A stretch of 64,000 bases of DNA from Paenibacillus sp. BJ-4 (GTDB lineage Bacteria > Bacillota > Bacilli > Paenibacillales > Paenibacillaceae): positions 248,001-312,000 of the forward strand of contig NZ_JAIVEM010000072.1 in assembly GCF_020404765.1 (NCBI RefSeq). Reading direction: 5' to 3'. The position numbers were made by a program, and so were the translations under genes. Below the pieces are notes generated by a model, which was not told where the DNA came from, did not search any database, and saw only the letters and a list, made by a program, of their open reading frames with translations. Shown piece by piece: positions 17,335 through 26,554 of the stretch. Position 1 is the stretch's first letter, and every line of letters starts with the position of its first letter.

Positions 17335-17730
17335 TTAAGCCACATAACTAGAGGTGAATTTGATGGGAAACAAGCACAATTGCTTTTTTAGCTTACAAAT
17401 GACAGGAATGAAAGGTAGACGTATTTTTGGGATGCTCAGCAGCAGCACAAGTGCTATCAAAATCACATAAGGGAGTGATTTGGCCGCAGCAACCACCAGA
17501 TGAAGCAATGGGGAGGATTTGCGAATAGCTGGTTTGGAGTAATGCTCCAGCCCGTGGGAGTTCGTTTTCAACGAGGAAGTGTCAGCATAAGGCATCAAAG
17601 AAGAACTCGCAGTAAACTGCAGGGATTGAGTGGTGTCTTCCGCATGAAACGTCACAGGAAGGGACAAAATCTGAACGAGGCTCAATATGACGACCATACA
17701 TGTACGCAGCATGTTCAGCATCGTTGACAT
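17335..17730 (-). CDS. small exported or membrane protein of unknown function
   Basis: 131 residues. An N-terminal hydrophobic segment (about residues 8-28, possible cleavage around SLPVTFHAED), a polar middle, a second hydrophobic segment (about 78-103, LLHLVVAAAKSLPYVILIALVLLLSI) and a short basic C-terminal tail predict a one- or two-span membrane protein. A strong ribosome site GGGAGGGG precedes the ATG, which supports a real gene. I recognise no family. It is divergent from ytxC and in line with, but about 200 bases upstream of, khtT. A role in sporulation or the cell envelope would only be a guess. Confidence 0.6.
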   Translation of the reverse strand: MSTMLNMLRTCMVVILSLVQILSLPVTFHAEDTTQSLQFTASSSLMPYADTSSLKTNSHGLEHYSKPAIRKSSPLLHLVVAAAKSLPYVILIALVLLLSIPKIRLPFIPVICKLKKQLCLFPIKFTSSYVA

Positions 17731-17925
17731 CTTATCCCCTCCCTCTTATGAAAAATTCATATTGCTATAACCTTAACATACCCCACCCTAAATATTCAAA
17801 CTTCTTTCGATTTTTGAAACCGATTATTCCCATATAAATATGACTTCCCGTTTCCAGTCGTTCACTTCGTATAACCCTACAGAGGCCGCCATATACTGAA
17901 AGCAGTGATCGAAAGGAGTGAGCCA

Positions 17926-18807
17926 ATGGAACTGTTTACAGTGTGGACCAATACAGATGGAGAACAGGAAGCCGATCGTTTCTATGAGGTGGTCAAAAGT
18001 AGAACCAAGGGCCTACATATGTCACGGCGCGGATTTCGATTCACTTTCAGACAGCTGGAAAACAAAGTGGCATGGACCTGCAAGGGCACGGAGAGCAATT
18101 CGGAGTTTGAAGGCTTTCTCCCCTGTGTATACAGCATCATGTCTTCGGCGATAGCGGATTATATTATCCAAGTTAAAGAGTGGGAAATGCTTAACCAAAT
18201 TCTCACTAAAGCTTGTTCGCTGTTGGAAAAAGAGGACACGACCCGAATTCGCAGCATGATTCGCTCCCTCCTAAATGATGATGGCCCGAGAGGACGTTTA
18301 AAACGCCACGGTAAACTGACCACTCTCCTGGAAAAGGATTTCAGGGAGCTTCGTGTAATGAATTTGGAAGGGCTTATTCAATTTAGGCTGCATGCGTATA
18401 AAAAAGAGCTTGAAGAAATCGTCGACTTTGCCATGGAGGAATTTTGGGCAGATCGGCAGTATGAAGAATTTATGGGGCTGCTCAAATACTTTGTGTTTTT
18501 TCAGGAAAGTAAAGTTCCGCTCGTGCATGTGCTTCATCAGGGCGGGCATGATTTTATCATTCTCGATAGCGCTATGGTCCCTATATCGACTCCCGATGCA
18601 GATGACATCATAGTGGAGATGCCAGGAATTGAGCTTGAAATGGAGGTCGAGGATCGAATCGTGAGCACCCTTATTTCGATTTCTCCTGCTTCCATTATAT
18701 TGCATACACATGATGAACACACCCCCATTGTGCAAACGCTGCTGCATATTTTTGAAGATAAGGTAAAGCTGAGCAGACTTTATCCAGATCAGGATGTTCA
18801 AAAATAA
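17926..18807 (+). CDS. ytxC: sporulation protein YtxC
   Basis: 293-residue protein of the YtxC family, found across endospore formers and named as a putative sporulation protein. It has no catalytic motif that I can see. The chain alternates helical charged segments (ELEEIVDFAMEEFWADRQYEEFMGLLKYFV around residues 155-190) with a C-terminal alpha/beta part ending VQTLLHIFEDKVKLSRLYPDQD. I start at ATG 17926, which has AAAGGAG 9 bases upstream, and not at the GTG 17905. The next gene follows within 60 bases and may be co-transcribed. Confidence 0.85.
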   Translation: MELFTVWTNTDGEQEADRFYEVVKSRTKGLHMSRRGFRFTFRQLENKVAWTCKGTESNSEFEGFLPCVYSIMSSAIADYIIQVKEWEMLNQILTKACSLLEKEDTTRIRSMIRSLLNDDGPRGRLKRHGKLTTLLEKDFRELRVMNLEGLIQFRLHAYKKELEEIVDFAMEEFWADRQYEEFMGLLKYFVFFQESKVPLVHVLHQGGHDFIILDSAMVPISTPDADDIIVEMPGIELEMEVEDRIVSTLISISPASIILHTHDEHTPIVQTLLHIFEDKVKLSRLYPDQDVQK

Positions 18808-18868
18808 TAAAATGTTTGTATAATCCAACGGATTTCTGGAAAGCCTTTGCCTCAAGGGGAGGTTTTTT

Positions 18869-19444
18869 ATGAGATCCATGTTGATATGGAAACGGATTTT
18901 GGGCACTATCCTCATTGCAGGCTGTATGATCATGCCTGGTAATGAAGTATACGGTCACAAAGAACCGGTCCAGCATAAGAAATGGCAATCAACACCTGTT
19001 TTAGCCCCACCCGAAGAACAGGTCATTACGACCATGACGGTCACGGCAACAGGATATACAGCAGGCTATGAATCCACTGGCAAACGGCCAAATCATCCCG
19101 GTTACGGTATTACGTATTCCGGTGTAAAAGTGCGTCGTGACAAAAACACACTGTCCACGATTGCGGCTGATCCCAAGACGTTTCCCTTGGGCAGCATTTT
19201 GTACATTCCAGGTTACGGCTATGGCATTGTGGCAGATACAGGATCAGCAATTAAGGGCAACAAAATTGACTTGTATTTTAAGACAACCCGGCAGGTATAC
19301 TCCGAATGGGGTAAGAAAGACGTGAATGTTCAAATTATAAAAAAAGGGAACGGAAAATGTACGGAAAAGATGATACAATCGCTCCAAAAGGCGATAGAAA
19401 CGCATAAATCCATTCCAAGCTCAACACTAGATGCTTCCATTTAA
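18869..19444 (+). CDS. exported 3D-domain protein (putative murein-acting)
   Basis: 191 residues with an N-terminal signal segment ([17 protein letters not shown]) and a C-terminal 3D domain, named after three conserved aspartates: the [28 protein letters not shown] and IDLYF segments carry them. The domain is a double-psi beta-barrel related to MltA and is found in YocH, YuiC and similar stationary-phase or resuscitation-type wall enzymes, which probably cleave peptidoglycan. No LysM or SH3 wall-binding domain is attached. GGGGAGG lies before the start. It sits between ytxC and a spore protein gene, so a sporulation or germination role is plausible. Confidence 0.85.
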   Translation: MRSMLIWKRILGTILIAGCMIMPGNEVYGHKEPVQHKKWQSTPVLAPPEEQVITTMTVTATGYTAGYESTGKRPNHPGYGITYSGVKVRRDKNTLSTIAADPKTFPLGSILYIPGYGYGIVADTGSAIKGNKIDLYFKTTRQVYSEWGKKDVNVQIIKKGNGKCTEKMIQSLQKAIETHKSIPSSTLDASI

Positions 19445-19449
19445 TCCTT

Positions 19450-19479
19450 GAATATTGTCCTTTCTGACTTCACATACTA
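19450..19479 (+). promoter_or_regulatory. sigma-G/sigma-F type promoter of the SASP gene
   Basis: GAATA (19450-19454) and CATACTA (19473-19479) are separated by 18 bases. This fits the forespore consensus GHATR - 17/18 - CATWNTA, ahead of a gene encoding a spore protein. Confidence 0.7.
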
Positions 19480-19528
19480 TGTTGCGGGATGAGCTTATCC
19501 CACAAAATTTATTGGGAGGTTGGAAATT

Positions 19529-19843
19529 ATGCCAAATCAAAATCAAGGCGGAAGTTCTTTCACGAACAAAGGATTCAAAGCAAACGTAGGTAACCAATTT
19601 AAAGCGGAATTTGCACAAGACAATTCGGTAGGTGTTGTTTCTCAAAAGGTGAAGCAGTCTGAACAAAATAAAATTCAAGACAACTTCCAAACACCAAATG
19701 AGAAATATGATGAAGAATTTGCGACAGATCAAGGCGGTACGAGCGCAGTAGCACAAAAAGTACAAAACTCCAGTCGTAGCAAAATTCAAAGCAATGCGCA
19801 AACACCGAACCAAAAGTTCGATGAAAACTTTAACACGAAATAA
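19529..19843 (+). CDS. gamma-type small acid-soluble spore protein
   Basis: 104-residue, polar, Gln/Asn/Lys-rich protein with no hydrophobic core. It contains two repeats of about 38 residues, each running from an (A/E)EFA segment through V-QKV, KIQ-N and QTPN-K-D. This is the layout of gamma-type SASPs (SspE-like), which store amino acids in the forespore and are cut by the germination protease. The start is ATG 19529, nine bases after GGGAGG; a TTG at 19520 is less likely. A forespore promoter lies upstream and a hairpin downstream. Confidence 0.9.
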   Translation: MPNQNQGGSSFTNKGFKANVGNQFKAEFAQDNSVGVVSQKVKQSEQNKIQDNFQTPNEKYDEEFATDQGGTSAVAQKVQNSSRSKIQSNAQTPNQKFDENFNTK

Positions 19844-19862
19844 AACAGCATATATAATCGAC

Positions 19863-19888
19863 AATGCCTCGGAAATTTCCGGGGCATT
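19863..19888 (+). terminator. terminator-like hairpin after the SASP gene
   Basis: The near-perfect palindrome 19863-19888 (AATGCC and GGCATT at the ends, CGG/CCG inside) lies 20 bases after the stop. The T-run after it is weak. Confidence 0.6.
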
Positions 19889-20038
19889 TCGTATGAAGTG
19901 AAAATGGTTAAGTACATATAGGACTAAGGTTTTATCTGCTTTTTAATTTTTTTTAAGGTGGAATTAAGGTTTAAAGTGCAAAATAAAGTCAGTTAAACAA
20001 CACCACCTTGAAGCATAGGGTTTGGGAGGAGATATACA

Positions 20039-21625
20039 ATGGACGAATTCAAAAATAATAATTCCGGACGCCGGAACGACAACGATCAGGTTGATGCAGA
20101 TAGAACAACTCGACAGAACGAATCAAACGGTTCTTCATATTATTATTCCTATGGTCCCTTTTCTTCAGTTCAATCGGACGGACAACGCAAAGAAGGGCAG
20201 GTCGTGGAGAACGACGTTGAGATTACACCACCGCAGGCGGTAAGATCTTTTCCTCCCTCCTACCATCGAGCCGGGCCTGAGCAACATGATGGTTCAGGAC
20301 GGAATAATGGCAACTGGCAATTCAAGCCGAATAAGCCCAAGTCGCAGATAAAAACGATTTTCCTGTCTTTTCTGGCCGGAATGCTGGTTATTACAGTATT
20401 GATGTATACAGCTGACCGAACCAATATGTTTACACCGGAAACGGCGATGACTTCAGCGGTAGCGGACAGCGGAGAAACGACAAATTCAGGAACCACGAAT
20501 TCTACGCCAAGTGCAGTTCCGGCTGTGATGCCTTCAGGTACTGCTGATGTTCAATCCGTGGTAGCCAAGGCAGGGCCGGCAGTTGTCAAAATCGAAACGC
20601 TTGCCAAGCAATCCAGTAGTAGTGGCAGACAAAGCAGCCCTTATTTCAATGACCCCCTGTATCAATACTTCTTTGGAAATCAATACGGGGATAGCGATGG
20701 TAACAGCGGTGGCAGTAATGGAAACGAAGGTAGCAATAGCGGACAACTGACCCCGCTTGGTATTGGTTCCGGTTTTATTTTTGATAAATCGGGTTACGTT
20801 CTGACCAATAATCATGTTGTCGAAGGTGCAAGCGTGGTTCAGGTTACAGTGGAGGGAACCAATAAGCCGTATGAGGCTAAAGTATTGGGAAAAAATGCAG
20901 ACCTTGATTTGGCGGTACTTAAAATTGACGGTAAAAATAACTTCCCGACAGTAACGCTGGGTAACTCTGATAATGCTAAAGTCGGTGAGTGGATGGTAGC
21001 TATCGGCAACCCTGAAGGTTTTGAACATTCGGTAACAGCCGGGGTGCTGAGTGCGAAAGAACGTACAATCACCATTAATAGTGAATCGACTGGAAAACCG
21101 ACCCAATACAAGCATCTCATTCAGACGGATGCGTCCATTAACCCAGGTAACTCTGGTGGACCGCTGTTGAATCTGCAAGGACAGGTTATTGGTATGAACG
21201 TAGCTGTGAGTGCAGACGCACAGGGAATTGGTTTTGCGATTCCGTCCAATACGATTTTGGAAGTTGTCGATAAGCTGAAAAATAATCAGCCAATCCCGAA
21301 AGAGCCTGTACCCTTCATTGGTGCAAGTCTGTTAAATCTGAGCCCTGAAGTAGCCAAGGAATTGGGTACATCTCTAACCGAAGGTTCGGTTGTGCGCGAT
21401 ATTATTTACAAATCGCCTGCTTATCAGGCGGATCTGCGTCCTTACGATGTGATTATCGGAGCCAATGGCACACCTTATAGCACATCACAAGAGCTGATTC
21501 AGTTCATCCAAAAACAAAAGGTAGGTACAGCACTGACACTTAACATTGAACGGGCTGGACAGAAAAAGGACATTCAGCTGAAAATAGGCAACAAAAATGA
21601 CTTTAGCTCAACTCTTCAGCAATAA
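20039..21625 (+). CDS. HtrA/DegP-like membrane-anchored serine protease
   Basis: 528-residue HtrA family protease for quality control of exported proteins. A long polar cytoplasmic N-terminus (1-100) leads to one membrane anchor (about 102-122, IKTIFLSFLAGMLVITVLMY), a Ser/Gly/Asn-rich linker, a trypsin-like domain and a C-terminal PDZ domain (about 415-515). The catalytic triad is His259 (LTNNHVVEG), Asp290 (DLDLAVLK) and Ser372 in NPGNSGGPLL. This matches the HtrA/HtrB/YyxA type of Gram-positives. GGGAGGAG precedes the ATG. A two-component system starts 150 bases downstream; a link with stress signalling is possible but unproven. Confidence 0.93.
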   Translation: MDEFKNNNSGRRNDNDQVDADRTTRQNESNGSSYYYSYGPFSSVQSDGQRKEGQVVENDVEITPPQAVRSFPPSYHRAGPEQHDGSGRNNGNWQFKPNKPKSQIKTIFLSFLAGMLVITVLMYTADRTNMFTPETAMTSAVADSGETTNSGTTNSTPSAVPAVMPSGTADVQSVVAKAGPAVVKIETLAKQSSSSGRQSSPYFNDPLYQYFFGNQYGDSDGNSGGSNGNEGSNSGQLTPLGIGSGFIFDKSGYVLTNNHVVEGASVVQVTVEGTNKPYEAKVLGKNADLDLAVLKIDGKNNFPTVTLGNSDNAKVGEWMVAIGNPEGFEHSVTAGVLSAKERTITINSESTGKPTQYKHLIQTDASINPGNSGGPLLNLQGQVIGMNVAVSADAQGIGFAIPSNTILEVVDKLKNNQPIPKEPVPFIGASLLNLSPEVAKELGTSLTEGSVVRDIIYKSPAYQADLRPYDVIIGANGTPYSTSQELIQFIQKQKVGTALTLNIERAGQKKDIQLKIGNKNDFSSTLQQ

Positions 21626-21659
21626 GCTAATAACTCTATTTAAATGAACATGTTAATTG

Positions 21660-21692
21660 GAAACGGAAGGAAGAGTCCTTCCGTTTCTTGCT
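21660..21692 (+). terminator. terminator-like hairpin after the HtrA-like gene
   Basis: GAAACGGAAGGA (21660-21671) pairs perfectly with TCCTTCCGTTTC (21676-21687) around AGAG. Only a short T-stretch follows. Confidence 0.7.
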
Positions 21693-21773
21693 GTATGCGG
21701 CGGCAAGGTGCTACACGCGTCTACTCCTGCTACAATAGAGTGAAAAGAAGATGATAAAGGAGTTCGATCGTGT

Positions 21774-22463
21774 ATGCGTTCTACCGTTCTGATTATTGAT
21801 GACGATGAGAAAATTGTGTCCATGCTGCGCAGAGGGTTGGCTTTTGAAGGCTATGAAGTGCTGACGGCCGCCAACGGAGCAGAAGGATTGAATAAAATGC
21901 TTACAGCCGAGCCTGATGTTGTCGTGCTGGATGTCATGATGCCCCAGGTGGATGGTTTTGAGGTATGCCGCCGCATGCGCGAGGGCGGAAGCACGGTACC
22001 TGTTCTGATGCTTACAGCCAAGGACGAAGTGGAGAATCGGGTTAAGGGCTTGGATTTGGGAGCCGACGATTACCTCGTCAAGCCGTTTGCACTGGAGGAG
22101 CTGCTGGCACGGGTGCGGGCGCTTTTGCGGCGTAAAACCGAACAACAGGACAATAACGGAAACCGACTTACTTTCGAGGACCTGCAGCTGGATAACGAAT
22201 CGCGTGAAGTGTTTCGTGGGAGCAAACGTTTGGAGCTGACAGCAAAAGAATTTGAGCTGCTCCATTTGTTTATGCAAAACCCGAAACGTGTGCTGTCACG
22301 CGATTTGATTATGGACAAAATTTGGGGGTATGACTATAGCGGGGAATCGAACGTGCTGGAGGTGTATATTGCCATGCTTCGCCAAAAAACGGAGCAGGAT
22401 GGCGGCAAACGACTCATTCGCACGATTCGAGGAGCCGGTTATATTTTAAGAGGTGATGTGTAA
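21774..22463 (+). CDS. OmpR/PhoB-family response regulator
   Basis: 229 residues. The receiver domain covers residues 1-118, with acidic pocket IIDDDEK, phosphoacceptor Asp53 in VLDVMMP and Lys in YLVKPFA. The winged-helix DNA-binding domain (about 130-228) carries the LELTAKEFELLHLF and NVLEVYIAMLRQK recognition region and ends in IRTIRGAGYIL. AAGGAG lies upstream. The kinase gene starts 2 bases after its stop, so this is a classical pair. The signal is unknown. The pair lies directly after an htrA-like gene, as envelope-stress systems sometimes do, but no operator was identified. Confidence 0.92.
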   Translation: MRSTVLIIDDDEKIVSMLRRGLAFEGYEVLTAANGAEGLNKMLTAEPDVVVLDVMMPQVDGFEVCRRMREGGSTVPVLMLTAKDEVENRVKGLDLGADDYLVKPFALEELLARVRALLRRKTEQQDNNGNRLTFEDLQLDNESREVFRGSKRLELTAKEFELLHLFMQNPKRVLSRDLIMDKIWGYDYSGESNVLEVYIAMLRQKTEQDGGKRLIRTIRGAGYILRGDV

Positions 22464-22464
22464 T

Positions 22465-23943
22465 ATGTCTATTCGGTGGCGGCTGACAGCTTGGTATTCG
22501 AGCATCTTGGCTATAGTGCTTGTCATTTTTGGTCTGGCTATTTACGGACTGGTTTATTATTACACATACAATGAAGTAAAAAGTCAGCTTATGACTCAGG
22601 CGCCACGGATTAACAAGCAGCTATCGCTATCGCTTACTATCAAAGGTGGATTGTTTGAAGTCCCCAATCTGGATTTGGGCTTAAAGCAGGGACGTGGAAT
22701 TGATGACTCACAGCTATATGTACAAATTTATAATTACACGTCCGGGGTAACCAAAACGACTCAAAATATGAAAGACCTCAATATCACCTTTCCTGTGCCA
22801 GCTACAGGGGAAGGAGCAGCTCAAAGTGAGGGAGTTCGACGTGTGAGCGTAGATGGAGATACCTTTATGATTTATCAGCAGCCAATCAAGGCCGCTGACC
22901 TGGTAGTTGGAATGCTACAGGTGGGGCAATTCACGGGCTCTCAGGATCGTCTCATGAACAGGCTGCAAAGTGTGCTTGTATACGGTTCGTTATTTGCTTT
23001 ACTCGCCGCTGCGACCTCAGGCCTCTTTTTGGCTCGCAAGTCCATGAAGCCGCTGGTTAAGGTGATTGAGGGGGCAAATCAGATTCAATCCAGTAACGAT
23101 TTGAGTGTTCGTATTGAATATGACGGACCGGCAGATGAAATTGGGCAGCTCATCGGGACGGTTAACAAAATGCTAGGCCGCACAGAGGCGTTTTACAAGG
23201 AGCTGGAGGATGCATACGGCGCACAGCGCCGTTTTGTGGCCGATGCTTCCCATGAGCTACGTACACCGCTTACGACGATTCGTGGCAATGTTGATTTTTT
23301 GGTCAAAATGTGGACTACCGAGCCGGGAGAGCGACCGAATATGGATGAAGCAATGATTCGCGAGCTATCTATGGAGGCGCTGAATGACATGGCCGATGAA
23401 GGCCAGCGGATGAGTCGTTTGGTGAGCGATATGCTGTCACTTGCGAGAGCAGATACGGGGAAAACATTCGATAAGAATCCCGTCGCGCTGGAACCGCTTG
23501 TAAATGAGGTTGCACGTCGGGCTCAATTTCTGGAGCGAACAGCCGAATGGAATGTGGGCGACTTTTCGCTGTTGAATGGCATTTATATGGAAGGCAGTAA
23601 GGATTATTTGCAGCAGATGCTATTTATTTTTATTGATAATGCGTTCAAGTATACTCCTGAAGGCACCGTCCGATTTGATGCCATTGTTTATCAGGGACAG
23701 GTGGGTCTGCGGATCAGTGACACGGGCATCGGGATGGACAAGAGTCAGGTTCCCTTTATTTTTGACCGCTTTTACCGGGCAGATGAGTCACGCGGTGTTA
23801 CGGAGGGAATCGGTTTGGGACTGTCTATTGCCAAGTGGATTATCGATGAACATCACGGGTCAGTGGAAGTGGTTACACGTCAAGGAGAAGGAACGACATT
23901 TATCATCTGGCTTCCGGTCAGCTTTTCCGCACCTTTGGAATAA
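22465..23943 (+). CDS. membrane sensor histidine kinase (partner of 21774 regulator)
   Basis: 492-residue HK. The first membrane segment is at about residues 8-35, an extracytoplasmic sensor domain follows (about 36-175), the second membrane segment is at about 176-200, then a HAMP domain, a dimerisation domain with phospho-His263 in DASHELRTPLTTIRGN, and a C-terminal ATPase with the N, G1 (ISDTGIGMDKSQ), F and G2 (GIGLGLSIA) boxes. The helix after the His holds an insertion of about 15 residues (TEPGERPNMDEAM), which is unusual. ATG 22465 is chosen because GAGGTG is well spaced; a GTG at 22453 overlaps the regulator's stop. Confidence 0.9.
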   Translation: MSIRWRLTAWYSSILAIVLVIFGLAIYGLVYYYTYNEVKSQLMTQAPRINKQLSLSLTIKGGLFEVPNLDLGLKQGRGIDDSQLYVQIYNYTSGVTKTTQNMKDLNITFPVPATGEGAAQSEGVRRVSVDGDTFMIYQQPIKAADLVVGMLQVGQFTGSQDRLMNRLQSVLVYGSLFALLAAATSGLFLARKSMKPLVKVIEGANQIQSSNDLSVRIEYDGPADEIGQLIGTVNKMLGRTEAFYKELEDAYGAQRRFVADASHELRTPLTTIRGNVDFLVKMWTTEPGERPNMDEAMIRELSMEALNDMADEGQRMSRLVSDMLSLARADTGKTFDKNPVALEPLVNEVARRAQFLERTAEWNVGDFSLLNGIYMEGSKDYLQQMLFIFIDNAFKYTPEGTVRFDAIVYQGQVGLRISDTGIGMDKSQVPFIFDRFYRADESRGVTEGIGLGLSIAKWIIDEHHGSVEVVTRQGEGTTFIIWLPVSFSAPLE

Positions 23944-24045
23944 GCTATAATAGGAAGGCAACTACATCATAGAATTGGCCGGTAGAGGCTTGGATGCCCA
24001 TAGCTGCCCACTTATTGGAGCGGTATACTGTGTCGAAGAAAGCGG

Positions 24046-25011
24046 GTGCTATTTTTGGAAGTACTCAGAATTTCACCCCGGGGTTACTGCTACGGCGTAG
24101 TCGATGCCATGGTATTGGCTCGTCAGGCTGCCAGAAACCTGGACTTACCCCGGCCTATTTATATACTGGGCATGATTGTGCATAACAGCCATGTCACCAA
24201 TTCCTTTGAAGACGAAGGGATTATTACACTGGACGGTCCGAATCGTATGGAGATTTTAAGCCAGGTAGAGAAGGGTACCGTTATTTTTACCGCCCATGGC
24301 GTATCCCCTGAGGTTCGCAAGCTGGCCAGAGACAAGGGACTGACTACGGTTGACGCGACGTGTCCGGATGTGACGAAGACCCATGATCTGATTCGGGAGA
24401 AGTCATCGGAAGGATACCAGATTATTTATATCGGCAAAAAGGGGCACCCTGAACCGGAGGGAGCTATCGGAATTGCGCCGGATCATGTCCATCTGATTGA
24501 AAAGGAAGAGGAAATTGACACGCTTACGCTGTCTGAGGGCAAAATCCTCATTACAAATCAGACGACCATGAGCCAATGGGACATCAAGCACATTATGAAA
24601 AAGTTGCTGGAGAAGTTCCCGGGTGCCGAGATACACAATGAAATCTGTCTGGCAACGCAAGTGCGTCAGGAGGCTGTAGCCGAGCAGGCTGGGCAGGCGG
24701 ATCTGGTGATTGTTGTCGGTGATCCGCGCAGCAATAACTCCAACAGACTGGCCCAAGTATCCGAGGAGATCGCCGGCACTACAGCCTATCGAATTTCAGA
24801 TGTGACAGAGCTGAAGAGAGAGTGGCTGGAGGACGTTACGAAGGTTGCGGTCACATCTGGAGCCTCTACACCTACGCTGATTACGAAAGAGGTCATTACG
24901 TATCTGGAACAGTATGATCCGGCTAACCCTGATACGTGGGAGATTCAGCGGACCATTGATATGAAAAAACTGCTGCCTCCTGTACGGGAAAAGTCAAAAA
25001 CAACGAAATAA
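24046..25011 (+). CDS. ispH: 4-hydroxy-3-methylbut-2-enyl diphosphate reductase
   Basis: 321-residue IspH (LytB), the last enzyme of the MEP isoprenoid pathway, making IPP and DMAPP with a [4Fe-4S] cluster. The cluster cysteines are Cys15 ([10 protein letters not shown]), Cys106 (DATCPDVTK) and Cys201 (NEICLATQ). [10 protein letters not shown] and TSGASTPT are also conserved. The N-terminus is like that of Bacillus IspH. There is no ATG at the right place: GTG 24046 gives the best length, and TTG 24055 is an alternative, so the start codon is weak and possibly limits expression. The gene lies 100 bases after the kinase and ends with a terminator. Confidence 0.92.
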   Translation: MLFLEVLRISPRGYCYGVVDAMVLARQAARNLDLPRPIYILGMIVHNSHVTNSFEDEGIITLDGPNRMEILSQVEKGTVIFTAHGVSPEVRKLARDKGLTTVDATCPDVTKTHDLIREKSSEGYQIIYIGKKGHPEPEGAIGIAPDHVHLIEKEEEIDTLTLSEGKILITNQTTMSQWDIKHIMKKLLEKFPGAEIHNEICLATQVRQEAVAEQAGQADLVIVVGDPRSNNSNRLAQVSEEIAGTTAYRISDVTELKREWLEDVTKVAVTSGASTPTLITKEVITYLEQYDPANPDTWEIQRTIDMKKLLPPVREKSKTTK

Positions 25012-25025
25012 CATGGATTGACCAT

Positions 25026-25065
25026 AGTCGCTATTCGAGGAATGATACCCGGATAGCGGCTTTTT
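25026..25065 (+). terminator. terminator after ispH
   Basis: GTCGCTATTC (25027-25036) pairs with GGATAGCGGC (25051-25060), including G-U pairs, and is followed by five Ts. Confidence 0.75.
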
Positions 25066-25119
25066 AATTGTTATGATAAAGATAAATCTGATAAAGATAA
25101 ATGGAGTAATAATTAAGTA

Positions 25120-25148
25120 TTGACGAGTAAAGTCAAAACAGGTATAGT
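25120..25148 (+). promoter_or_regulatory. sigma-A promoter of aroF
   Basis: TTGACG (25120-25125) and TATAGT (25143-25148) are exactly 17 bases apart, about 100 bases before aroF. The leader between holds an imperfect inverted repeat around GCTTAAAAGCG and GCGTTTAAGC (about 25165-25193) that could be a control element. Confidence 0.7.
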
Positions 25149-25245
25149 TACTTTAATGAATAAAAGCTTAAAAGCGAACAAGCGTTTAAGCGTCATAATA
25201 TCATAAGTGATTAATAAAATATGTTTTATAGAGGGGAAGAAAAAT

Positions 25246-26283
25246 ATGATCGTTATCGCCGGTGTTCAAACACCTGAAGAACATATCCATGCCATTGTTG
25301 AAGCTATCGAAAAGGAAGGCTTGCAGGCCCATGTTTCACGCGGATCGGATCGCACGATTATCGGATTGATCGGCAGCGTAGAGCCCAAGCTGGCTGAACA
25401 CCTGCGCCAAATGAAGGGCGTAGAAAATGTAGTTAAAATATCGAAGTCCTACAAATTGGCGAGCCGTGATTTCCATCCCGAAAATACGATCATTTCCATT
25501 AAAGGTGTAAATATCGGCGGGGGCGAGCTTGTGATTATGGGTGGTCCATGTGCCGTTGAGTCTGCTACGCAGATTGACGAGATTGCCGCATTGGTTAAAG
25601 CTGCGGGTGCACAAGTCCTTCGTGGAGGTGCTTTTAAGCCGCGTACGGGGCCTTACAGCTTCCAGGGAACCGGTGTAGAAGGTTTGATCATGATGGCCGA
25701 AGCGGGCAAAAAACACGATCTCCTGACCATCACAGAGGTCATGACACCAGAATACGTGGACATCTGTGCGGAATATGCGGATATTCTGCAAGTAGGTACA
25801 CGCAACATGCAAAACTTCGATTTGCTGCGCAAGCTGGGAACCTGTGGAAAGCCAGTGCTGCTTAAACGCGGTTTCAGCTCGACTTATGACGAGTTCCTGA
25901 ATGCTGCCGAGTACATCTTGGCAGGCGGTAACCCAAATGTTATGCTGTGTGAGCGCGGTATTCGCACATTCGAAACCTACACCAGAAATACGCTGGATTT
26001 GTCCGCAATTCCTGTTTTGCAACAATTGAGCCATTTGCCGGTTATTTCCGATCCAAGCCATGGTACAGGACGGCGCGAGCTGGTTGTTCCTATGACGAAG
26101 GCCTCGGTGGCTGCTGGTGCTGACGGACTGATTATTGAGATGCATACAGATCCCGACAACTCGATGACGGGCGACGGTGTACAATCCCTGTTCCCTGATC
26201 AATTTGCGGATTTGCTGAAAGATTTGGAATTGCTGGCTCCTGCAGTAGGCAAAACATTCCACACCCCTAGTACTGTTTCCTAA
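25246..26283 (+). CDS. aroF: 3-deoxy-7-phosphoheptulonate (DAHP) synthase, type I-beta
   Basis: 345-residue DAHP synthase condensing phosphoenolpyruvate with erythrose 4-phosphate, the entry to the shikimate pathway. Residues 1-75 form the small ferredoxin-like regulatory domain of the I-beta class (MIVIAGVQTPEEHIHAIV...), used for feedback control. The barrel follows with VIMGGPCAVES, GGAFKPRTGPYSFQG, LLKRGFSSTYDE and SDPSHGTGRR motifs. There is no fused chorismate mutase. I start at ATG 25246, which has GAGGGG upstream; the frame opens earlier at 25207 without support. It has its own promoter and terminator. Confidence 0.94.
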   Translation: MIVIAGVQTPEEHIHAIVEAIEKEGLQAHVSRGSDRTIIGLIGSVEPKLAEHLRQMKGVENVVKISKSYKLASRDFHPENTIISIKGVNIGGGELVIMGGPCAVESATQIDEIAALVKAAGAQVLRGGAFKPRTGPYSFQGTGVEGLIMMAEAGKKHDLLTITEVMTPEYVDICAEYADILQVGTRNMQNFDLLRKLGTCGKPVLLKRGFSSTYDEFLNAAEYILAGGNPNVMLCERGIRTFETYTRNTLDLSAIPVLQQLSHLPVISDPSHGTGRRELVVPMTKASVAAGADGLIIEMHTDPDNSMTGDGVQSLFPDQFADLLKDLELLAPAVGKTFHTPSTVS

Positions 26284-26348
26284 AACGAATACTTAACATC
26301 ATTGCATAAAAGTTTTGCCGCATTGCAGTAACAAGATTAAAATCGCTT

Positions 26349-26373
26349 AAAAGCCCGATGTTTCGGGCTTTTT
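26349..26373 (+). terminator. terminator after aroF
   Basis: AAAGCCCGA (26350-26358) pairs with TCGGGCTTT (26363-26371) around 4 bases and ends in Ts. Confidence 0.85.
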
Positions 26374-26397
26374 GTGCTATTCAAATGTTATCAAGGG

Positions 26398-26414
26398 CGT
26401 AAGAATATCTAACA
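26398..26414 (+). promoter_or_regulatory. GlnR/TnrA-type operator upstream of glnA
   Basis: CGTAAGAATATCTAACA matches the 17-base palindromic GlnR/TnrA consensus TGTNA-N7-TNACA at every fixed base except the first. It lies about 30 bases before the -35 box of glnA, a place from which a regulator could activate or modulate transcription. Confidence 0.5.
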
Positions 26415-26442
26415 TTAGTTTAAAAAATACCTTACATAGCTA

Positions 26443-26472
26443 TTGACCCGTGTCATGTTTGAGATTTATAAT
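26443..26472 (+). promoter_or_regulatory. sigma-A promoter of glnA
   Basis: TTGACC (26443-26448) and a perfect TATAAT (26467-26472) with an 18-base spacer lie 80 bases before the start codon. Confidence 0.7.
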
Positions 26473-26554
26473 GACGACAGAAAAAAACATTCGATCATGA
26501 ACATTTCAGTGTTGTATAAGACTTAATGTTCGGAAAAATTGGGAGGAAGAAGAC

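Noticed and set aside
25336..26262. 308-codon open frame on the minus strand
   Set aside because: It is antisense to aroF, has no ribosome site and no family-like motifs. It is an artefact of codon use.
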